Of a DNA stretch of 64,000 nucleotides, positions 33,227-43,109 are shown one piece after another. The stretch lies in NCBI GenBank assembly GCA_004764695.1, contig SMSO01000037.1:2103747-2167746 (forward strand), read 5' to 3'. A model generated the notes under the pieces. That model saw only the letters and a list, made by a program, of their open reading frames with translations, was not told the DNA's origin and did not search any database. This DNA comes from Schizochytrium sp. TIO01 (lineage: Eukaryota; Sar; Bigyra; Thraustochytrida; Thraustochytriidae). Within the stretch, counting starts at the first letter, position 1; the number at the start of each line of letters is the position of its first letter. The position numbers and the translations under genes are program-made.

Positions 33227-34094
33227 AGATATCAACTTCTGTAGTCCCATTTATGCCTACTCACTTTTATTATATGCTTCTTTGTGTTGTGATTTTCAAA
33301 TTTAAAAAGCATGGGTGTTTCATGGCAATGTGGAATAGAACCCAAGTTGCTACTATATGTTTCATTCCTCTCGGGACTGTCTCGTTTCTCCATCTCGTAT
33401 ACATAACCCCAAACAGAAGATACATTAAAACTCTTTTGTTAAATGCATCTTTTCAACGCCTTCTGATAGACTAAAATTCTTTAAACAAATAAAAAAGAGA
33501 AAATGATTCTTTTGGTTCTTAGAATTGGAAAATCCGTGTCTATAATTCATACAACATGCGTGCCATCCCCTTTCTAAAATACTAGATATCAATATAGTCA
33601 GAACAAGTGTTCACCAAGGTGACAATCAAATCAAAAGAGAGCTCACCCTTTTTTAAAATACTTATTCTTGCTTCTGCATAGCACAAATCTTGTCGAGTTC
33701 TAACAGATCCTTGTCATCTCGACTAGTTCAAGTTGTCACCAGAATCAACCATTATATATAGTTAATAGTATCTATAGTAGTAGTGAGAAAAATATTGCGT
33801 TGCGCAAGCGACTGGCCGTGGTGACTATGTAAAGGATTATGGTTAGTTCACTTATAGACGTAATTTGTTGCACTTACAGATACTTATTTGTTTCACTTGC
33901 AGGGACCAGTTTGTTTCACTTGCTGATGCTTGCTTTGTTCACTGGTTTGGTGGTCTGGTGCTCAAGGTCTCAAGAGGTGAGGTCTCGAACGTGCAAAACT
34001 GTCTGTCAGGATTGGTCTGTGGAGAGAAAGTGGGGACCGAGGAGCGTGTGGACACAGTGCTAAAGCCTTAGTGTAGACGCTGGTGGAGGTCTCG
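33227..34094. other. intergenic region between exportin-4 and PDCD2 genes
   Basis: 870 bp, AT-rich in the first 600 bp. At 33865-33950 a TTTGTTTCACTTGC-like phrase is repeated three times with variation. Short plus-strand frames here end before the PDCD2 start and have no domain support. Confidence 0.4.
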
Positions 34095-35564
34095 ATGGCA
34101 GAGTTCACAAAGGGCGCCATGGCGGAGGGCCATGACGTCGAGGTCAATAAAAACCTCGAAGTTGAGGAGAACAACTCTACATATGACGAGAAAATCGATA
34201 ACTCTCAAGATCAGGATGCTTCTGAGGTCAGCAAAGCCGAAGACGAAGGCGATGAAGTAGATGAAAATGACAATGAGGAAGGAGACGAGGAAGATGAAGA
34301 TGACGAGGAAGATGATGAAGACGAAGACGAGGAAGACGAAGAAGACGATGATGATGATCTCGAGGTCGAGCTTGGCTTCTTCGAGTCTGATGTGGAGGAA
34401 GAAGATGAGGATGGAGATGATGACAAGAGTGAAGATGACGGTCAGCCCCTAATTTTGCACGAAGATGGCAACTGGCTCCGATGGGATGACGGCATGGCAG
34501 GTGGAGAAGGTCCCAACTGGCTCGTGGAGGGTGCTCAACAAAATGTCAAGGTCGAAGATCTTGCTTGCCCATGCTGCAAAGATCCAATGTCCTTCTTTTT
34601 ACAGGTGTATGCGCCCCTGGATGGTGAGAACTTTGAGCATGCCTACCATCGCACATTGTATGTTTTTGTATGTCGTAAGCCAGACTGCAAAGCACCCGCC
34701 AAGGTATATCGAGCGCAGCTGCCGATTGTGAATGATTTCTACGCTGAGGATTGTGGTGACGAAGACGAAGAGGTCGACATTAAGGTCCCCCGTGCGAACC
34801 CTCCGAACGGTGGTCTAGAGCTTGGGCCCTCTTTCGCGATGCGCAAGCGCATTGTAACAGAGCCTGAGCCGAAGAAGGGAGCCCCGAAATGTGGCTACTG
34901 TGGACGTGGCGCTACTGCAAAGTGCGTTGCGTGCAAGAGCGTATACTATTGCTGCCGTGAACATCAAAAGAAACATTGGAAAACGCACAAGGCAACGTGT
35001 AAGATTCTGCGTAACATGCCTGCACACTTGCGTCCCGATAGCGATGACGCGGCGGCAAACAACAGCAACAAGGCTGAAGCCGAGCAAGACCCGGATGAGA
35101 TCTATGGGCGTGCTGGCGACGATGACCCCAAACTCACGCAACGTGCCCTGGCAAGTATTGCTGCGGGCAAAAACTCCCAGATGCGCAAAAAGATGCACGC
35201 CTATGATAAGACTTTCGAGTCTTTCCAGGAGCGCGTCGGGCGCGACCCTACACAATGCATTCGCTACTGCCGGTGGCCTGCTACGAATGCCCGCGGTGCC
35301 CCTCTATGGCTTTCATCGCGCGACCGCTGCACAGATATTCCAGTGTGTGAGCACTGTGGCGCCCAGCGCAAATTTGAGCTGCAGGTTCTCCCTCAATCTC
35401 TTCATTTCCTGCGTGACCTTGATATGGATTTTGGCACTATCTGCATTTACACATGCTCCAACAGCTGTAAACTTGATAGCCCTGAATCCCTTTCGCCTGA
35501 ATTTGCGTTCGTACAGCACCCCGATGCCCATTGCTTGCTGAACGACGATGGCGATGAAGAATAA
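34095..35564 (+). CDS. PDCD2: PDCD2-family protein with MYND zinc finger
   Basis: 489 residues from the ATG at 34095. Residues about 45-120 are a very acidic Asp/Glu tract. The PDCD2 N-terminal part follows, with WLVEGAQ, CPCCKDPMSFFLQVYAPLDG and AYHRTLYVFVCRKPDC, which form the first metal-binding TYPP-like domain. A MYND finger lies at about 265-302 (CGYCGRGATAKCVACKSVYYCCREHQKKHWKTHKATC pattern). The C-terminal PDCD2_C domain (about 360-485) has QCIRYCRW, PVCEHCGAQRKFELQVLPQSL and DFGTICIYTCSNSC. PDCD2 acts as a dedicated chaperone for the 40S protein uS5 (RPS2) and is needed for ribosome biogenesis. The acidic N-terminal tract is longer than in animals. Family assignment is firm. Confidence 0.93.
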   Translation: MAEFTKGAMAEGHDVEVNKNLEVEENNSTYDEKIDNSQDQDASEVSKAEDEGDEVDENDNEEGDEEDEDDEEDDEDEDEEDEEDDDDDLEVELGFFESDVEEEDEDGDDDKSEDDGQPLILHEDGNWLRWDDGMAGGEGPNWLVEGAQQNVKVEDLACPCCKDPMSFFLQVYAPLDGENFEHAYHRTLYVFVCRKPDCKAPAKVYRAQLPIVNDFYAEDCGDEDEEVDIKVPRANPPNGGLELGPSFAMRKRIVTEPEPKKGAPKCGYCGRGATAKCVACKSVYYCCREHQKKHWKTHKATCKILRNMPAHLRPDSDDAAANNSNKAEAEQDPDEIYGRAGDDDPKLTQRALASIAAGKNSQMRKKMHAYDKTFESFQERVGRDPTQCIRYCRWPATNARGAPLWLSSRDRCTDIPVCEHCGAQRKFELQVLPQSLHFLRDLDMDFGTICIYTCSNSCKLDSPESLSPEFAFVQHPDAHCLLNDDGDEE

Positions 35565-36155
35565 CTACATCTTTCAGCCCTATTTTTACACAAGAGAAGA
35601 TAGACAACACGCCCAAGTCAAACTCCAAAGGCGAGCACTCGTGCCGTATTAATGCTCAGTCATCCACCCACCTATCCAAGCACATCCATTTTTATTCCCA
35701 AGAAGCCCTTCGCAATGAGCATGGGAACCAGGATACCACTCAAATACCAGACCCAGTGTAGTCTCCCTATTAAACCTTTATTAACTAATTCCTAGGTCCC
35801 CAATTAAGAGTTAGGAAGCATACTAATCTACTGTAGTAACCTTATTCTACCACATCCAAGAAAGAAAAAAGAAAGCGAGAGAGAGAGAGAAAAAGAACAT
35901 ATTCTCAACGGTCAAAATGGTCTCTTTCGACGGGCTCGCAGGGGACAGTAGTATCAAAGTAGCAGTAGCATAAGCAACAAGAACTCGGTGCGGAAACTTT
36001 GGGTTGCTGATACGGCTGTTGCCTGGCTGGGCTGCTGTTCAAGACAGTGCCGTAGTTCTGCACAGACCTCGAGGGCGCTTTCGCTGCACTGCTTGGTGCC
36101 GCTGTACCTGTCTGGCGGGGAATTGAATCTAGTCTTGTCAGAACTGTAGGACATC
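35565..36155. other. intergenic region before jouberin-like gene
   Basis: 590 bp holding the PDCD2 3' UTR and the promoter of the jouberin-like gene. A purine-rich GA run (about 35863-35895) is the only notable element. Confidence 0.4.
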
Positions 36156-39100
36156 ATGGATGAGCCCACGCGGAGTCGCTCAAAAAGAGCTTCTTCTTCA
36201 GCTTCTTCAAGATCAAAGGTGGAACGTCGTGAACAGCGCAAAGCATCGTCTTCAATATCAAAATCAGGCAAGGGAAATAGCGACATTGCGTTGTCTCGAT
36301 CGCCATCGTCTAAACAAAGAAGTTCATCGAGCCTTCGAAAGAAACGCACAGCCGCAGCAACAAACTCAGCTGACTCTGACTCCGACGACGCTATTCTCCT
36401 GGGAAAGAAACACAGTACTATTAGTAAGAAAACTAGATCTCATTCAAAATCCTCTAGAAACAGCAACAAAAGTAACCATCGTAGATCTCGAGCAACCTCG
36501 TTTTCCTCAACAACTTCTTCCGCGGCAGATGGAACTCCTAATGAAAATGAGGGGCGGTCCCGTCGCCGCTCACGCCGAGACCCCCTTGACGATGACAAAG
36601 ACAACAAGGATGGCAACAGCAAGGAAGCTTTGCACCCTTTGTTGTCTTCTTCATCAAAACATCGCAGTCGAAGCCGCAAACGAAGTAATCGGGATACTTC
36701 ACTGAGGAAACTCAGTTTTGCAGACGATGACCAAAACACCGAAGATGCAACGGAACTTGAATTATCCAAAGACCGAAGTCGGCGTCGAAGCCGAAGCCAG
36801 TCCACAGGCAAACAACATAGACATCGTGAGGACAAAAAAGACCAGTCTTCTAGAAATCTTACACCAAGCCGTAAATCCTCCCTGGCGTCAAGCAAAGGTC
36901 GAGGCGAATCCTCCCATACAAAAGATTCAAAACGGCGTAGTTCCTCGTCAAAGCGAAGATCATTGTCAGCAGGTAATGACAATCTTGAATTAGAATCAGT
37001 CATTTCAGATGATTCGAATGATTCTGATATTCTTGAACAGACCCCAAAACGTCGCTATGGAACGTTGCCTCGCTTGATAGACTTTAGTTTGTCGAATAGC
37101 ATAGAAAAACTTTCACAAGAAGCCTTTTGGTACTGTTTGACATCCCGACTCACAGGGGCTTGTATTGAGAGTTTCACAGGAGCAGGCTACAAGTCTTCAA
37201 CGGCACCTCAAACCTCAGAGTTTGATGATGAGAGGCTTGCACAGCGCAGGAAGCAAGCCCTTGCAGGGCTACCAGCTGATGCCATCATTCAGGTACGTAT
37301 CCTTGCTGCCGAAAATCTCCCTACGTGGCATTCAAGCAAAGTCAGGGCTGTTGTTCGTGTTAGTATTGTCAATGCTAGTACCGGCGAATATTTTGCAAAG
37401 CGTAAAAGAAATCAAGATAGTGTGAATGAACACGAGCGAGGGTCCCGCGTGAAAGCACTGAGGGATGCGCGAGGTGCCATACATTTGTCGTGGGAATCAA
37501 CTAAATGTGCAAAGTTGTGCCAGCAAATAACAGATCCAGTTTGTATCTCTGTAGATAGTGGTGCAGATAGCCAATCTTTGAGATGGGATGGACATGCACC
37601 CTTGTTGTTTAATGTATCTGCAAAACATGTTTTAGATCCGAACGCCATGATCTTCTTTGAGATTCTGGAATTTGGCCCTCATCTCGACCGGCACCTTTTG
37701 CGACGTGGTGAAGGCTTCCGTCGTGTAGCTTGGGCATTTCTTAAGATCATGAGTGCTACAGGTGCATCGAACATTAATCTAGATATGACCCACGAAGCAT
37801 CTGGTCCCGAAACAACCAATACAAAGAATGAGTATCCAACACCTCGCGCTGCACATGGAGCCACACCATTTGAGACACGTTTACAGATCTATGAATTCCC
37901 ACCAGAATCGTGGGCGCACCGGGCAGTTGAAGCTCATTTTGAACGGGGCCGTGTACAAGGTGCTGGCCCACGCGTGTACAATGCTTACCGTTTCAAAGAC
38001 CGGCGTCGTATTCCAGGGCATCTGAGTGTGCGCGTAGGAGTTTGTCAACGACCAGAGCGCTCGTCTGTGCATGGACGCCCAAAACATGCATTGGAAACAG
38101 AACGTACAAGCGAGCTTCCCATAGCGGAGTTCCTGGCGGGTCGTGTAGTGGACCCAACTGGCGAGACTGGCCAGTTAAGCTCAACGCAGCTGGGCATTGG
38201 TCAAACTGCAGCAATGCTGTCTGCACGAAGGCATCGAATGAAGATGGAGCCCTGCATTGTCCCAACATCACTCGTGGCAAGACTCGAAACTGGTTTCGGA
38301 GGTTGTTTACATGTTCAGTTTTCACCTGATGGTCAATATTTGGCAGCAGCTTGTCAAGACGGAGTGTCGTCCTTTCCTATCCGCATTTTTAATGTATCCT
38401 CAATGAAGCTTTCGTACACACTTCTTGGACATCAATCCTTAATATACGAGCTTGCTTGGCAAAAATCTGCTGAGGAGGATGATCCATCGGCATTAATCAT
38501 GGCTTCTGCATCAGCTGATGGGACAGTGCGTGTATGGGCCATTCCAAACCTAAATGATGCGTGTGGACATTTCATGTCGTCTCGTGAGAACAGCGAGGAC
38601 GAGGATGGGTCGATCGATAATTCAGACGACGAGCTCCTTGGTGCAAATTCAAATATGTCTAAAAAGAGCCGAACAAAGCATCAACGAATGCAACGACGAG
38701 GTGTGAGACTCACAGATGCAAAGTGTTTGCATGTTTTGCGTCATACGGCTGCTTCATTTGTATATTGTGTGAGATTCCATCCTAGCTCAAGAAGGCCGGG
38801 TATCATTGCATCGGGATGTTATGATGGCTTTGTTCGACTTTGGGATGCAAGCAATGGAACTCTTCTAGGTAAACTCGATCGTGGTAGGGTGCATCACAAG
38901 TCTCATGTTAATGCTTTGTGTTTCACAAATGACGGCAACCGTATTATATCTGGTGATGGTGAAGGTGTTGTCAATGTGTGGCGGCTTGAAACAGGTCGCC
39001 ATGCAGCGAACCCCGATGCATGGCACCTGGCAAGGAGAATAGACGAAGCTGATTTGCGAGGTAAGGCCATTACTTCCGTGGAGGTGCATCCTTTTGAGCG

Positions 39101-39875
39101 ACTGCTTCTGGTGTCTGCACAGCAGAACGTGATTCGTCTTTTTGAACTGCGTAGGTATGCTCGTGTACATGAAGGTTTTATTGGGGCTCCTGTCACTCAG
39201 AGCTTAGTGCGTGCAAACTTTTCACCTGATGGACAATACGTGCTTTCAGGGGCAGAAGATGGTAAGCCACATTTATGGAGTACTCATTCGGGAGCCCACT
39301 TGGCCAGCAAGACATGGCGGTATGGTTTCCCTAAGCCTCTTTGCTCGGCGGCATGGCATCCGTATGAGCATTTGGTTGCATTCTGTGCGTACAATGGACG
39401 TTTTCCAGTCCTTATGTATGAAGCACTTCGTGAGACGCGTGATGTAAATGCTGCACCAGTAAAGAAGAGCTTATATCTTCCCGACGAAGATGGGGAAATT
39501 GTAGGCGAGGCAAGGGAATATGATCCCGAACGTTTGAGATCCGTATCTGACACGGCTGCAACAGTTTTGTCTGCTATACGCGAAGAGCGCACACGTCGAT
39601 TGTCTGCTAAGCTTGATGCTCTGGACCTTTCTGATGATGAGAATACTCGAGAGAATGGCATGCCTGCTCGTCCTGTAGCTCAGCTGAAGGGGATTGATGC
39701 ACTTCGTGAGCGATTTATGCAGCGCCGTCTTGAGGCGCACGAACAACAGGAAGGCGTGAATGATCGCCAGAGGTATCAAAGTCAGTCTACTAGAAATAGT
39801 CGTCGCGCTTCCACAAATCAAGACTCTTCATCCTCAGATGATGAGGAATCCAAAACCTCTGGCGAGTCTGTTTAA
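36156..39875 (+). CDS. AHI1: jouberin (AHI1)-like WD40 protein
   Basis: 1,239 residues, intronless. The first 300 or so residues are Ser/Arg/Lys-rich and probably disordered. Residues about 370-590 hold a C2-like region (AIIQVRILAAENLPTWHSSKVRAVVRVSI, FFEILEFGPHLDRHL, RVAWAFLKI) that occurs just before the propeller in jouberin. The WD40 propeller spans about 705-1,100 and starts with PTSLVARLETGFGGCLHVQFSPDGQYLAAACQDG, then YTLLGHQSLIYELAW and ASASADGTVRVW, close to the jouberin order. The SH3 domain of vertebrate AHI1 is absent; the tail is disordered. Jouberin works at the ciliary transition zone with the MKS/B9 module, which implies the organism forms a flagellum. Convergent with the Arf-GAP gene. 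Confidence 0.8.
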   Translation: MDEPTRSRSKRASSSASSRSKVERREQRKASSSISKSGKGNSDIALSRSPSSKQRSSSSLRKKRTAAATNSADSDSDDAILLGKKHSTISKKTRSHSKSSRNSNKSNHRRSRATSFSSTTSSAADGTPNENEGRSRRRSRRDPLDDDKDNKDGNSKEALHPLLSSSSKHRSRSRKRSNRDTSLRKLSFADDDQNTEDATELELSKDRSRRRSRSQSTGKQHRHREDKKDQSSRNLTPSRKSSLASSKGRGESSHTKDSKRRSSSSKRRSLSAGNDNLELESVISDDSNDSDILEQTPKRRYGTLPRLIDFSLSNSIEKLSQEAFWYCLTSRLTGACIESFTGAGYKSSTAPQTSEFDDERLAQRRKQALAGLPADAIIQVRILAAENLPTWHSSKVRAVVRVSIVNASTGEYFAKRKRNQDSVNEHERGSRVKALRDARGAIHLSWESTKCAKLCQQITDPVCISVDSGADSQSLRWDGHAPLLFNVSAKHVLDPNAMIFFEILEFGPHLDRHLLRRGEGFRRVAWAFLKIMSATGASNINLDMTHEASGPETTNTKNEYPTPRAAHGATPFETRLQIYEFPPESWAHRAVEAHFERGRVQGAGPRVYNAYRFKDRRRIPGHLSVRVGVCQRPERSSVHGRPKHALETERTSELPIAEFLAGRVVDPTGETGQLSSTQLGIGQTAAMLSARRHRMKMEPCIVPTSLVARLETGFGGCLHVQFSPDGQYLAAACQDGVSSFPIRIFNVSSMKLSYTLLGHQSLIYELAWQKSAEEDDPSALIMASASADGTVRVWAIPNLNDACGHFMSSRENSEDEDGSIDNSDDELLGANSNMSKKSRTKHQRMQRRGVRLTDAKCLHVLRHTAASFVYCVRFHPSSRRPGIIASGCYDGFVRLWDASNGTLLGKLDRGRVHHKSHVNALCFTNDGNRIISGDGEGVVNVWRLETGRHAANPDAWHLARRIDEADLRGKAITSVEVHPFERLLLVSAQQNVIRLFELRRYARVHEGFIGAPVTQSLVRANFSPDGQYVLSGAEDGKPHLWSTHSGAHLASKTWRYGFPKPLCSAAWHPYEHLVAFCAYNGRFPVLMYEALRETRDVNAAPVKKSLYLPDEDGEIVGEAREYDPERLRSVSDTAATVLSAIREERTRRLSAKLDALDLSDDENTRENGMPARPVAQLKGIDALRERFMQRRLEAHEQQEGVNDRQRYQSQSTRNSRRASTNQDSSSSDDEESKTSGESV

Positions 39876-40048
39876 GAGGGAACTATTTAAAGCCGTAACA
39901 CTATCAAGCAGCATAGTTTTGATGTTGTTGTCAGAGTTGTTAATTCTGGAAATAAAGACGTTGCTTTGCTATAAAAATCAGAATCTAGTTTAATTCCTTA
40001 AGACACGAGAACTTTATTTCTTTACGTTACACAGCTCTGGCGATCCAA

Positions 40049-41608
40049 TCACATAATCCCGGCAAAAGGATCAAATGCAACGTCGCCCGATGATTGGCGA
40101 GGGGGTTGTTGCTGCTGTTGATGTGTGGGGGGTCCGGGTCTCTGAGTTTGTTGACTCGAAAACGCCGAGAATGGATCGTGTGCGACTTGCTGTTGCTGTT
40201 GCTGAGGCGGCTGCTGGTACCCAAAGGACTGGGCACCTTGTTGCTGCTGCTGCGGTTGCGAATAATAACTTGCAGAATTGTTGCTGGCCGCATACTGTGC
40301 ATGTTGTTGCTGTTGATATTGCTGCTGATTTGACTGACCGTATCCGTTTGAAGTGGAGTACTGAGCCTGCGTAGGGTATTGTTGGTGTTGTTGTTGCTGG
40401 TGTTGCTGGTGTTGTTGCTGGTGTTGTTGCTGGTGTTGTTGCTGGTGTTGTTGCTGGTGTTGTTGCTGCTGCTGCTGAGGTGCATAGCCATAAGAAGAGG
40501 ACGAGGACGATTGATATTGTTGCTGTTGTTGCGGCTGTGTTTGCTGCTGCTGCGAGTAGAATTGTTGTTGCTGTTGTTGCTGTTGTTGCTGTTGGGGCTG
40601 CTGCTGGTACTGCTGGTTTGGAATGCCATAAGCTAAGCCATGCCCAGGTCCATAGGTGCTTCCAGAGGCGCTACCTTGGGAATAGAGAGAAGCCAGGTCG
40701 ATCCCAGCCTTTGATTGGGAAGGAGGGGCTGAAGACTGTGTCGACACAGACGATGATGATGCCACGGGCGCACTAGGAGGAGCAGACGCGTTTGCAAAAA
40801 AGTCCACATTAGAGTAGCTTTGTTGTTGCTGATGAGGCTGAGCGGTGCTACCTCCCATGCTCATTGTTCCGAAGCCATTAGTCACCTGCTGTACAGAAGC
40901 TCCAGCAGCGCTAGTTGCGGTTGCTTGAGGAGGAGCAGACTCAAAGCTGCCGAAGAAGTCGATTTCAGGCTCAGCAGTGGCCTGCACAACTTGTGCAGGC
41001 ACGGAGGGGACCTTCAAAGTTGAAGACATGGTCTTTTTGGATGTGGCAGCAGACTTCTTCTTCTTCTTTTTAGCAGCAGCCCGGCGGCGGCGCTCGGCCT
41101 CTTCCTCATCATCGGAGGAATCACTTGAGGATGAGTCCGAAGAGGAGTCTGAAGAGCTAGAACTACTTTCGTCCTTTGCAGACTTCTTCTTGGGCTTTGA
41201 CTTTGAGGAGGATGAGGACTTGCCAGAGCTCGGGACCCAGAGCTTCTTTTCGTACTTATCTGTAATGAACTTTTTCAATTTATACGAGAGCGCTTCGGCC
41301 TCGGCTTGGGATGGGCGGCCGGAGAAGTCCTTAGGGAGTTTGGCTTCCCAATACTCATTGGCCCTTTTGTTGCCGATTTTCTTCATGACCTCGTACCACT
41401 CCTGCTGCCATGTGTCAAGTTCTGTCGAGCGCACCTTGGAGATGTGAACGCCAAGATTGCGGTGAATTCCAGCACACTCAAGGCACAAAAACACACCAAT
41501 GTTGATCGATGCCCATGTTGGGCTCTTGATTGGGCAATCTGCACAATGCTTATTGTCAGCCTGCTTGAGCAAAGCTCGCAAAGCTTTCTTTACTTTTTCT
41601 GTAGACAT
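40049..41608 (-). CDS. Arf-GAP with polyglutamine tail (SMAP-like)
   Basis: 519 residues. The Arf-GAP domain fills residues 1-125: zinc finger CX2CX16CX2C at Cys22, Cys25, Cys42 and Cys45, followed by GIHRNLGVHISKVRS with the catalytic arginine at residue 50, and ANEYWEAKLP. This pattern is closest to SMAP1/2 and plant AGD-type proteins, which stimulate GTP hydrolysis on Arf1/Arf6 in clathrin-dependent traffic. After a Lys/Ser-rich linker (about 130-195), the C-terminal 300 residues are Gln/Ser/Tyr-rich, with long polyQ and QQQH repeats from CAG/CAA/CAC codons (40375-40610) and scattered FDPF/NVDFF-like motifs (DPFSAF, DPFAG) that could bind clathrin adaptors. Convergent with jouberin, 173 bp apart. 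Confidence 0.92.
   Translation of the reverse strand: MSTEKVKKALRALLKQADNKHCADCPIKSPTWASINIGVFLCLECAGIHRNLGVHISKVRSTELDTWQQEWYEVMKKIGNKRANEYWEAKLPKDFSGRPSQAEAEALSYKLKKFITDKYEKKLWVPSSGKSSSSSKSKPKKKSAKDESSSSSSDSSSDSSSSDSSDDEEEAERRRRAAAKKKKKKSAATSKKTMSSTLKVPSVPAQVVQATAEPEIDFFGSFESAPPQATATSAAGASVQQVTNGFGTMSMGGSTAQPHQQQQSYSNVDFFANASAPPSAPVASSSSVSTQSSAPPSQSKAGIDLASLYSQGSASGSTYGPGHGLAYGIPNQQYQQQPQQQQQQQQQQQFYSQQQQTQPQQQQQYQSSSSSSYGYAPQQQQQQHQQQHQQQHQQQHQQQHQQHQQQQHQQYPTQAQYSTSNGYGQSNQQQYQQQQHAQYAASNNSASYYSQPQQQQQGAQSFGYQQPPQQQQQQVAHDPFSAFSSQQTQRPGPPTHQQQQQPPRQSSGDVAFDPFAGIM
40375..40610. repeat. coding trinucleotide and 12-bp repeats (polyQ / QQQH)
   Basis: Read on the minus strand, CAG, CAA and CAC codons make long glutamine runs, plus a regular 12-bp unit (CAACAGCAACAC type) repeated about five times that encodes QQQH or QHQQ. 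These lie inside the Arf-GAP tail, and the frame is intact. Such tracts often vary in length between alleles. Confidence 0.9.
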
Positions 41609-42389
41609 GATGATACGCTAACACACTCCCAAGTGCCACTCAAGCTATTGCCAAATTGAGGTCTTTGGCACCAGCAAAGTATCTAGCTTTCGAGAGATCA
41701 AAAGACAATCTCGAAGATGCTAGAGTTGCTGCGCAACGATGAGAATCGTGTGCTTCTTTAGGTTAGATAGGTATATATAAAGTATTGCAATATTATGATT
41801 ACCAGTGCCAGCTCAACCGCCTTCTTGGACGATGAGCGCTACTACTACTGTTCCCAGAGCCGATCTCGCTGGTCTTAGGTCGTTGCAGCAGCTGGGACAG
41901 GGCCCAAGCCACTTAGTTTCTATAGTGTCTGCAAGAACGGCAAACAAGGCCTTCGTGGACTTGCCAGATAGGCCTGGCTTGAGCAAAGTCGCGAGAGAGA
42001 AGCCAGATTGCAGCTGCGATGTTATTTATACAGAACTTCACAAGGTGGACAGCTTGGGCTAAAAGACCTCATACGTGTGGATGGAGCAGGTAAATAGCCC
42101 ACGCAAATGGTAAGTGTAGGTATAAATTATCGTTTTCCTGCAGATGCAATGGTTTAATTAAATAGGCCTTTTACGAAGTGTTAGACCTCTTTGAATAGCC
42201 TGCACAAAAATGAGGATGCGGGCGCGACAATCCACCGCACAAGAAAAGCTGTCGGGCGAGCTGCGCAAATTAGGTAGTATTCAAGGACATCTATCGGTGG
42301 AAGACATCGTTCTGGATATTCTTTTCTTCGTTCGCTTCTGTGGCTGCTGTTTGTTGGCAAGTGTCACATTTCTCGGATGGCACGGGTGA
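41609..42389 (+). other. possible small or relic gene: kinase-like N-lobe fragment and a 59-codon ORF
   Basis: A TATA-like box (TATATATAAAG, about 41770-41781) stands 50 bp before an ATG at 41832. The ORF from there (to 42062) includes LRSLQQLGQGPSHLVSIVSART, which resembles a protein-kinase glycine loop, but the frame ends after 76 codons with no catalytic motifs. A second short ORF of 59 codons (42210-42389, MRMRARQS start) lies just downstream, with possible GT/AG splice signals between them (GTAAGT near 42110, TGCAG near 42144). These may be exons of one small gene, a truncated kinase relic, or chance. Function not claimed. Confidence 0.25.
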
Positions 42390-42462
42390 TGAATGAGTGA
42401 ATGAATGAATAAACGAATGAATGAATGAGTCAATCAATGAGTCAATGAATGAGTCAATCAAT
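42388..42462. repeat. imperfect GAAT/CAAT tetranucleotide tract
   Basis: About 75 bp of TGAA/TCAA units. It is complementary to the CATT-type tract at 42778-42840, so the two could pair as an inverted repeat around a 315-bp loop. Confidence 0.85.
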
Positions 42463-42777
42463 GTCTATCTGAGTTTCTTGCCACCATCGTTGACGCAGCT
42501 CGATGCAAACATATCGCAAGGGCCTCGCCTGGAAAGAAAGTCTCGATTGATTGCGAGAGCGAGCCAACGACCTCTCGGATTCCACGCTGTACGTGGCATG
42601 TGCCTCTGTGAAGCAAATTTACAGCGTCCTCGAGCATCGCTTTCTGCGCAGCAGCAACTGAGATCTACTTGCCCACGAAGTTCTCGACTGCAAATCACCC
42701 AAAAGCCGCAGCATCACCAGCTGCAAGTCGACTGCATTGGCACAGTGCCAGGTCAAATCTCATATGTGTCCAGGTAT

Positions 42778-42840
42778 GCATTCATTCATTTCAATCCATT
42801 CATTCATTCATTCATTCATTCGTTCATTCATTCGTTCGTC
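42778..42840. repeat. CATT tetranucleotide tract
   Basis: About 62 bp of CATT with a few CGTT variants, in inverted orientation relative to the tract at 42388-42462. Confidence 0.85.
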
Positions 42841-43031
42841 TCGATGCATAACTTGCGCTGCTAATCAGTACCTGCAGCTGCTCTAATTTAGCACGGCAGT
42901 TTTGGTTTGATAGCTCGCAATTTCTGAACTCGGCCTGTGTCTTCGAGCTTCTTGTCTGCGCAAGGTCATGGCGAAGGCGGAGATGGCTTCGAGTGATGCT
43001 CTGCAGTAGGAACATATGAGTTTTGTATTTC

Positions 43032-43109
43032 GTATGTATGTATGTATGTTGTATGTATGTATGTATGTATGTATGTATGAATGAATGAATGAATGAATGA
43101 ATGAATGAT
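43032..43109. repeat. compound GTAT then GAAT microsatellite
   Basis: About 46 bp of GTAT units change directly into about 30 bp of GAAT units, a single-base conversion of the repeat unit. Confidence 0.88.

Noticed and set aside
34211-34426. Poly-serine minus-strand frame
   Set aside because: It is produced by the GAA/GAC-rich acidic tract of the PDCD2 gene read backwards.
40027-40629. 200-codon Asn/Ser-rich minus-strand frame
   Set aside because: It is a shifted reading of the CAG/CAA/CAC repeats of the Arf-GAP gene.
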